64,000 nt of DNA, from NCBI RefSeq assembly GCF_050436995.1, contig NC_134769.1, forward strand, positions 8,779,001 through 8,843,000, read 5' to 3'. Shown here in pieces: positions 59,057-64,000 of the stretch; positions within the stretch are counted from its first letter, which is position 1; each line of letters starts with the position of its first letter. The position numbers and the translations under genes are program-made. The notes below the pieces were generated by a model. The model had not been told where the DNA came from, ran no database searches, and worked only from the letters and a program-made list of their open reading frames with translations. This DNA is from Anticarsia gemmatalis. Taxonomy: Eukaryota > Arthropoda > Insecta > Lepidoptera > Erebidae.

Positions 59057-59113
59057 CAATCAGCGTTCTCCCTCTGTCTACCCCTATGGGAAGAAGGCGT
59101 GATATTATGTATG
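59057..59113 (+). repeat. Tail copy of the 28789 family
   Basis: 'atcagcgttctccctctgtc', tacccctatggga, agaaggcgtgatattatg and tatgta match the family 3' end. Confidence 0.5.
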
Positions 59114-59299
59114 TATAAATAACAAAACAACCTGTAGGATAAATTTTCTATCGTCAAATAACTTTATTCGTGGAACCATTCATGACAGAACGTCAATCAA
59201 CTGTGTACATAACTTGATCGAATAATGTTATATTGGCTATTAAATAACAAAATATGACCCAAAACCAATGGGCCAAGAGTACCAGTTTATAACATAATA

Positions 59300-59690
59300 A
59301 ACAAAGCACAGAACAACAGAATTGAACCCGGGATTGAGCGCAACCTTGCCAATGTTATGTTGACCTATAAAGTGAACCGTGGGTGTTGGCATAGCATAAA
59401 ACGCACCGACTGGAATTACTGGACGTAATAATAATAGCTGATGCATTATTTTAAATTAGGCTACCTTAGTTTTTTGATAGTGCTAGTATATGACGAGATT
59501 GTCATGGCTTTAATTTCTACATGGATTGTGTTTTCTTCAAATAACTGCATTAATCGCGGGGAGTTACAAATATGTAAAGAGTATTTTGCGCTTGCAAACA
59601 GAATATACCTAATATGTCCTTAAAGAATTATTTGTGGATCACACAAATGTTTATTTCGTGTGAGAATTGAATCAATGACAAAATACGATA
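59300..59690 (-). repeat. Degenerate SINE-like pieces
   Basis: 'attgaacccgggattgag' (about 59320) and 'cgtgtgagaattgaatc' (about 59657) look like reverse-complement B-box regions of the tRNA-derived SINE family; 'tttgtggatcacacaaat' resembles its body. The pieces are old and incomplete. Confidence 0.35.
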
Positions 59691-59744
59691 ACCGACGTAT
59701 TCGTCACGCCATATACCTAGTATTTTTTCTTGTTAGAAAATTCA

Positions 59745-59853
59745 GTCATGTCTCATTTTGAATGAGGCAAGGGTAGTTTGTAAGAATGGTACCAAGAGGC
59801 GTTCTTGATCTCTGCCTACCCCTATGGGAAAAAGGCATGACATTATGTATATA
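59745..59853 (+). repeat. Tail copy of the 28789 family, interrupted by a Tc1 element
   Basis: 'gaatgaggcaagggtagttt', gtaagaatggtacc, 'gatctctgcctacccctatg' and aaaaaggcatgacattatgtata. The repeat's tail is cut by the Tc1-like element that begins at 59854. Confidence 0.55.
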
Positions 59854-61409
59854 CAGCCTTGCTCATAAGTATTAGGCACCCCATAATTTTGAGTCCTATG
59901 AATAATTAGGTTGAAAATTGAAACGAATTTGGTAATAAATATTCATTTATTAATAAATAATTATAAAATATACTAATATTTTGTGTGTCTGCCCTTCGCT
60001 TTGATCACTGCAGCAATCCTGCTAGGTAGGCTACGTACAAGCTTCTTGAATTCATCTGCAGTGATGGTATCCCACTCTTCCATTAAAGTGTTTTTTAACG
60101 CCGATTTTGATGTTATGGTGTGCTCACGTATCTTGCGCTTTAATATACCCCAAAGTTTCTCAATGGGGTTGAGATCTGGAGACTGTGCCGGCCAATCTAG
60201 CAAGTCAATGTTATTCTCTCGGAACCAACGCATTGTGACTGCCGATTTGTGACAGGGAGCATTATCCTGCTGGAATTTGACACCATCTAAGTTTGTGTCG
60301 CCAAAAATGCGGGTCATAGAAGGCATCAACGCGCTTTCCAGTACATTTATGTACTTTTGGCTGTTCATGCGACCTTCGCAAACGAACATTTCGCCCACTC
60401 CATCGGCAGCCATGCAGCCCCAGATCATAATGCTCCCGCCTCCGTGTTTGGCGGTAGGTACCACACAACTTGGGTGGTATTCTTCACCGACACGCCGTCG
60501 CACAAAAACTACAAAAGGCGTTCCAAAAATCTGAAAAATTACCGAAATAAACTTGATTTAAAATTTGACATATTTTTTCTAAAATTAAACTGTTGAAAGC
60601 GAAATGCGTGTTGATATTTAACATTAATGATATAAAACTTACCTCAAAGTTAGATTCATCGGACCACACAACATTGGACCAATCTTCTTCAGTTAAATGT
60701 TGGTGTCTCAGAGCCCATTCTAAGCAGCTCTTTATGTTGCTGGCGGAGAGCAATGGCTTCTTCCTCGCTTTGCAGCCTTTTAAACAAGCTTTCGCAAGTC
60801 TTCTTCTTACTGTTGGAGCACTGATTAATCTTCCAATAGTCTCTGAAAGATCTGCAGCGAGCTCAGAAGATTTTTTTTGCGATTTCTGAGGGAATTACGA
60901 ATAAGTAATCGGTCTTGTCGCGCTGTTGTCTTATAGTTTCTACCTGTTCTCGGTTTGTCCGCGTGAGAACCAGTCTCGGCAAACCTTTTGATAGCAGTTT
61001 GCACTGCACAGCGAGAACACTTCACCATTCTGGAAATCTCTATCTGAGACTTGCCTTGATCATGTAGAGTTTGAATTTTTATCCGATTTTCCACACTCAC
61101 TTGAGTTAATTTAGGCATTTCGTAAAACTAGACTGTATCTAATTTACAAATAAGTCGCAAATAATAGCCTCTCGACGCTACGAGTAATGAAAGAAGACTG
61201 ATTCAAAAAATAAAATTATTTGAAAAAATGACATAATTGACAAAATGTCGACCAGATGTTTTATGAAACCTTAGAATTCGCAATCCTTTGTTTAAAATTT
61301 GCTATTGATAACGCCGCCTAGCATATTGATAAAAGGATTCGTCAATTTTTTAATACTGAATGAGTTGCAGGTGTTTTATGGGGGTGCCTAATACTTATGA
61401 GCAAGGCTG
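59854..61409 (-). mobile_element. Tc1-like (DD34E) transposon, near-complete
   Basis: 1556 bp. The terminal inverted repeats begin CAGCCTTGCTCATAAGTATT and continue AGGCACCCC, identical at both ends over 29 bp, with TA on each side (59852-59853 and 61410-61411), the Tc1/mariner target duplication. The transposase lies on the minus strand and fills most of the element. The perfect TIRs and mostly intact frame suggest recent insertion. The target was a 'tatgtata' tail of a dispersed repeat. Confidence 0.92.
59973..61118 (-). CDS. Tc1-like transposase, two exons, one frameshift
   Basis: A cut-and-paste DDE transposase. Exon a is 61118-60643 and exon b is 60530-59973. The start MPKLTQVSVENRIKIQ leads into two helix-turn-helix modules (QSQ-like GKSQIEISRMVKCS, then the basic linker KPRTGRNYKTT). 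Catalytic residues are Asp in VVWSDESNFE, Asp in QQDNAPCHKS and Glu in SPDLNPIEKLW. The second and third are 34 residues apart (DD34E). A 112-bp GT-AG intron interrupts right after SDESNFE; joining GAG to ATT TTT GGA restores the family's FG motif. A run of eight A (T on + strand, 60871-60878) breaks the frame where nine would keep it; otherwise about 344 residues, the normal size. The frameshift may be real, polymorphic or a sequencing error. Confidence 0.85.
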
Positions 61410-61465
61410 TATGTATCTCTCATTATAACAGATAAATAATACCAAATACGAATAATCAAACATAT

Positions 61466-62556
61466 TTATTTAGTTTCTAACTGACTATCTGTAGACGTAA
61501 CAATAGGATTCGTTTCACCCTTACTCACTACTTTATCATCTCTTAACACTTTCAAATTAGCCTTATACACTTCTATTTTGAGCATCAACTCCTGTTTCTG
61601 AAGCTCAAATAGTTCCTTTCTGTGTAGCATTTCTTCTCTTAAAGCATTAAGTTTGAGTTTCCGTTCATTCAGTTCTTCATCAATGAGCATTTTCTGAAGC
61701 GTCACTATGTGTATCCTACCTTCTGTCAGCCTCTCTGCTAGTCTTCTTTCTTTTGGTTTGTCTGGAGCAAAAAGAAGAATTAAAATTACAGACTTAACAT
61801 TAAATGGTCTGGTGTGTAGTAGTAACCGGCTGTACAGTTTGAAAAGATGTATGGATGTGAAGCAAGGAAAGGTAAGGATCGTGATTCCAAGTAGCGTTCT
61901 TTGGAATCTGCCTGTCCATATCATTTTATGTATGCAACCATCAACATCTTGTAATGCCCTCGGTTTCTGAGTACATGTACACTTTTGTACTTACACTTTT
62001 TACATGAGTTTTAACGCTATCGAATAGATAAACTATCGCTAAATGTACCTCAGAAACCGGGGGTAGATCACCCTATCGCTACTGTTACTGTAGTGGGTTT
62101 TATATAACTCTTGAAGCAAATTTTCATAATAGAGTTATTCATAAAATAAATTATTATTATATGCATTACTGGTTGGTAACTAGTATATTTTGTACGATTG
62201 CAGTCAGTCCAGGCGACACTAATTTAATTTTTAATACGGTATCTAATCTTGAAACAACATTGGCCAAGATTTTGCCCAACAAATTGTTACCTACTTCAGT
62301 AAATTTAATATTTGAATGCAAACAGGAGTTCATCACGTACAGACATATTTCGACCAGACCCGAGCCGTTTCTTCAAAATGGATCTACAGCAGCAGCCGCG
62401 AAGAGTGGCAGTAGCAGCAGTTTCATCATTATGAAGTCACACTACTTGGTAATAGTTTTAAGTGAAATACTTACAGATAACGTTGCCTATCCGTTTCATC
62501 CGCGCCCACATCATCGCTGAGATAGAAAACAACTCGTTACCGTATTTTATTAACAT
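61466..62556 (-). CDS. Candidate two-exon gene, 125-residue coiled-coil protein
   Basis: Exon 2 (61761-61466) follows a strong acceptor (ttctttttgctccag) and is open to TAA. It reads KPKERRLAERLTEGRIH, then a long heptad-like helix (LQKMLIDEELNERKLKLNAL, then REEMLHRKELFELQKQ) ending SQLETK. A strong donor atct|GTAAGT at 62475 ends a candidate first exon whose ATG is at 62556. Exon 1 is 27 codons plus 1 nt, and exon 2 starts with the matching 2 nt, so the join is in phase. Product not recognised; family-wide, similar coils end Myb/SANT-like proteins. The first exon is inference; more exons may lie upstream. The stop is 57 bp from the Tc1 end, so the Tc1 probably sits in the 3' UTR. The intron carries a dispersed repeat and a MITE. 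Confidence 0.45.
61845..61940 (+). repeat. Copy of the 28789 family
   Basis: 'gaaaagatgtatggatgtga', agcaaggaaaggtaaggatc, 'agtagcgttctttggaatct' and tcattttatgtatg. It lies in the intron of the candidate coiled-coil gene. Confidence 0.5.
61957..62063. mobile_element. Small palindromic MITE, copy 3
   Basis: Starts ccctcggtttctgag and ends ctcagaaaccggggg; the right half 'cgaatagataaactatcgct' matches copy 2. It lies in the intron of the candidate coiled-coil gene at 61466-62556. Confidence 0.6.
62204..62458 (+). CDS. Low-confidence + strand exon candidate
   Basis: The acceptor cgattgcag ends at 62203. The open frame reads SPGDTNLIFNTVSNLETTLA, later EFITYRHISTRPEPFLQNG and a poly-Ala/poly-Ser stretch, to a donor-like TTG|GTAATA. 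In phase it could follow the exon at 56694 if that used the donor near 56757, but no such link is shown. It lies in the intron of, and antisense to, the candidate coiled-coil gene, so one of the two may be wrong. Confidence 0.2.
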
Positions 62557-62559
62557 CTA

Positions 62560-63113
62560 CGATGATTTACTTCGTCTGTCATTACAATACTTTGATTGAT
62601 ACATGACAATAATAATTGACACTAATCCGATTTATGCTAAGGTTGATTTTTTTGGTGTGATTGTTTATGCTTATGAATCAAGAAGTACTTTAGTTATGAG
62701 TTTGTGCAATACATTTCCAAACATTATGCAAAAGGTTGATGAGGGAGAATCTATACTTGAGTAGCTCTATTATAGTCCGATAACTGAGTAGAGAGCCTTG
62801 TCATGCACGCGTTATCTATACCTATTATGAAAATAACAGGTGTATTTCCTATTTAAAGTAGCTGTACCGAACAGTCTTCCGTCAGCTGCGTAAAGATTTG
62901 TTTTGTTATTCTCTGTAAGCCACTAGTTGGCTCTGCTGAGGCAATACCATACCTTTGGATAACTTAATCCATGTGGATTCTTGAGTAATATAAAATGACG
63001 ATTTCCCTACACTCGGTTCGTCAACAGTATCAAAATAGTTCCCTGGATTAACGCTAGAGGACGTTTGTAAGTGTATCATATTGAATCTACTACAATCAAA
63101 CTAACATAAAATC
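62560..63113. other. Upstream region of the candidate minus-strand gene; no gene seen
   Basis: AT-rich, no convincing coding frame. It would hold the promoter or a further 5' exon of the coiled-coil gene if that gene is real. Confidence 0.4.
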
Positions 63114-63223
63114 TGCGCGTCCACTGCGTACGGACAGGAGAATTTCGTCGCCATAGAATTTATGCAAAGTTACAGATTCTTAAGGTCTGATGCTGCGATT
63201 TCGACGCAATGGACGCACAGCTT
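63114..63223. repeat. Short inverted-repeat unit, possible MITE
   Basis: tgcgcgtccactgcg (63114) and cgcaatggacgcaca (about 63209) are inverted with one mismatch around 80 bp. A further ggcgttggac at 63268 resembles the end of the 58072 unit. Confidence 0.35.
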
Positions 63224-63564
63224 TTGTAGTTATTTCGATTGTCGTAGATTTGAACTCTACGGCGCGGGCGTTGGACGTTTGAGAGGCTGTCTCCACGCCA
63301 TTTCCTATCACTATGACCTAGCAGGTAATGATTCAGTTTCTATAATAATCTGATGAACGCCGTCTAGCGTCAATCAAGAGAACTATTCTTAAACATTAGT
63401 CCAACCGATTGGAGGATTGGAATTTCGTGCTGGTTTAGTTATCCAAATCTTTAAACAACCGTCCATCGTGCTATGACCGTTATGGTATTGCCTAAAACTT
63501 TGAATGCCTGGGCCTTGCCCTAGGTGTTATATGAAAATGATAAATTTGAATGTTTTTTTATACG

Positions 63565-63715
63565 TTCGCATCGCCGCGTCGGTCTATCTATTTGCGATAG
63601 ACTAAGATCAACTAAGCGGATTTTGATGCGGTTTTCACCAATAGATAGAGTGATTCTAGAGGAGGATTTAAGTATATAATTTGTAAAAACTAATCTGATG
63701 TATCCCAGGCGGGCT
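63565..63715 (+). repeat. Dispersed repeat, second copy of the 40665 family
   Basis: 'cgcgtcggtctatctatttg', then 'gatgcggttttcaccaatag' and 'gattctagaggaggattta', ending at ccaggcgggct. It is collinear with the copy at 40665. Confidence 0.55.
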
Positions 63716-64000
63716 GTTGGTATTAGATAATAGTCACGAAGCGCAAAAGCTGAGATAGATAGTTGAGCGTACGGGATAGTTTACAAGCCGACCCTTACTT
63801 ATCCTTGGAAAACCCAATGTTATTGTACGAGTTATGTTATATTTGTGCCGTTGACGTGTGGATTAATACATGTTTGAATTGTAAATAATGTGAACGAATG
63901 TTTGGATGGCGAAACAGGCGCGCCGCCGTGCGCCGGACCAAATTAGATGCTGGCAAACGAACGCTCCAAGTGGGGGCTCCAACTCTCTGTAATTACGTGG

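Noticed and set aside
59983..60889. Several + strand frames of 79-98 codons
   Set aside because: They are antisense shadows of the Tc1 transposase.

Overview
This is a 64 kb eukaryotic window, almost certainly from a moth and most likely a noctuid. It is AT-rich and gene-poor, its introns are large, and it carries repeat families typical of Lepidoptera: Helitron-like elements with a (GTCT)n microsatellite, tRNA-derived SINE pieces, and short repeats ending in a 'gtgatattatgtatgta'-type tail. No bacterial, organellar, rRNA, CRISPR or viral feature was seen.

The one gene that can be named with certainty is the heterotrimeric G-protein beta subunit, orthologous to Drosophila Gbeta13F, on the + strand. 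Seven coding exons lie between 44001 and 51910. They join in frame with GT-AG introns into a 340-codon protein, which is the canonical length. Its coding exon 1 opens at a 3' splice site (43920/43921), so at least one noncoding exon lies upstream. A CpG-rich block with a good splice donor at 38634 is the best candidate, with 15.3-17.0 kb as a weaker alternative. The 3' UTR holds an 11-bp stem, an AU-rich element and a long alternating GT/GC tract.

Layout. 1-44 kb: mostly repeats and unassigned DNA. It includes a PIF/Harbinger-like MITE that still holds a MADF-domain exon (11.1-11.6 kb), a Helitron with about 32 GTCT units (7 kb), an 1.9-kb inverted-repeat element (26.5-28.4 kb), and a 2.2-kb TIR-bounded segment around the CpG block (37.1-39.3 kb). 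44-52.5 kb: Gbeta, with a second GTCT Helitron in intron 3. 53.7-55.6 kb: a second long inverted-repeat element. 56.5-56.8 kb: the candidate start of a + strand gene. 59.9-61.4 kb: a Tc1-like DD34E transposon with TIRs, a TA target duplication, an intron-containing transposase and one homopolymer frameshift. 61.5-62.6 kb: a candidate two-exon minus-strand gene for a 125-residue coiled-coil protein.

The most unusual structures are the two long inverted-repeat elements. Each contains a Helitron copy, and each has a centre with exon-like acidic Ser/Asp-rich coding remnants beside splice sites. In the first, the Helitron is present in mirror image in both arms, so the inverted duplication (or arm homogenisation) must post-date the Helitron insertion. 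All calls come from reading the sequence; no database search was run.
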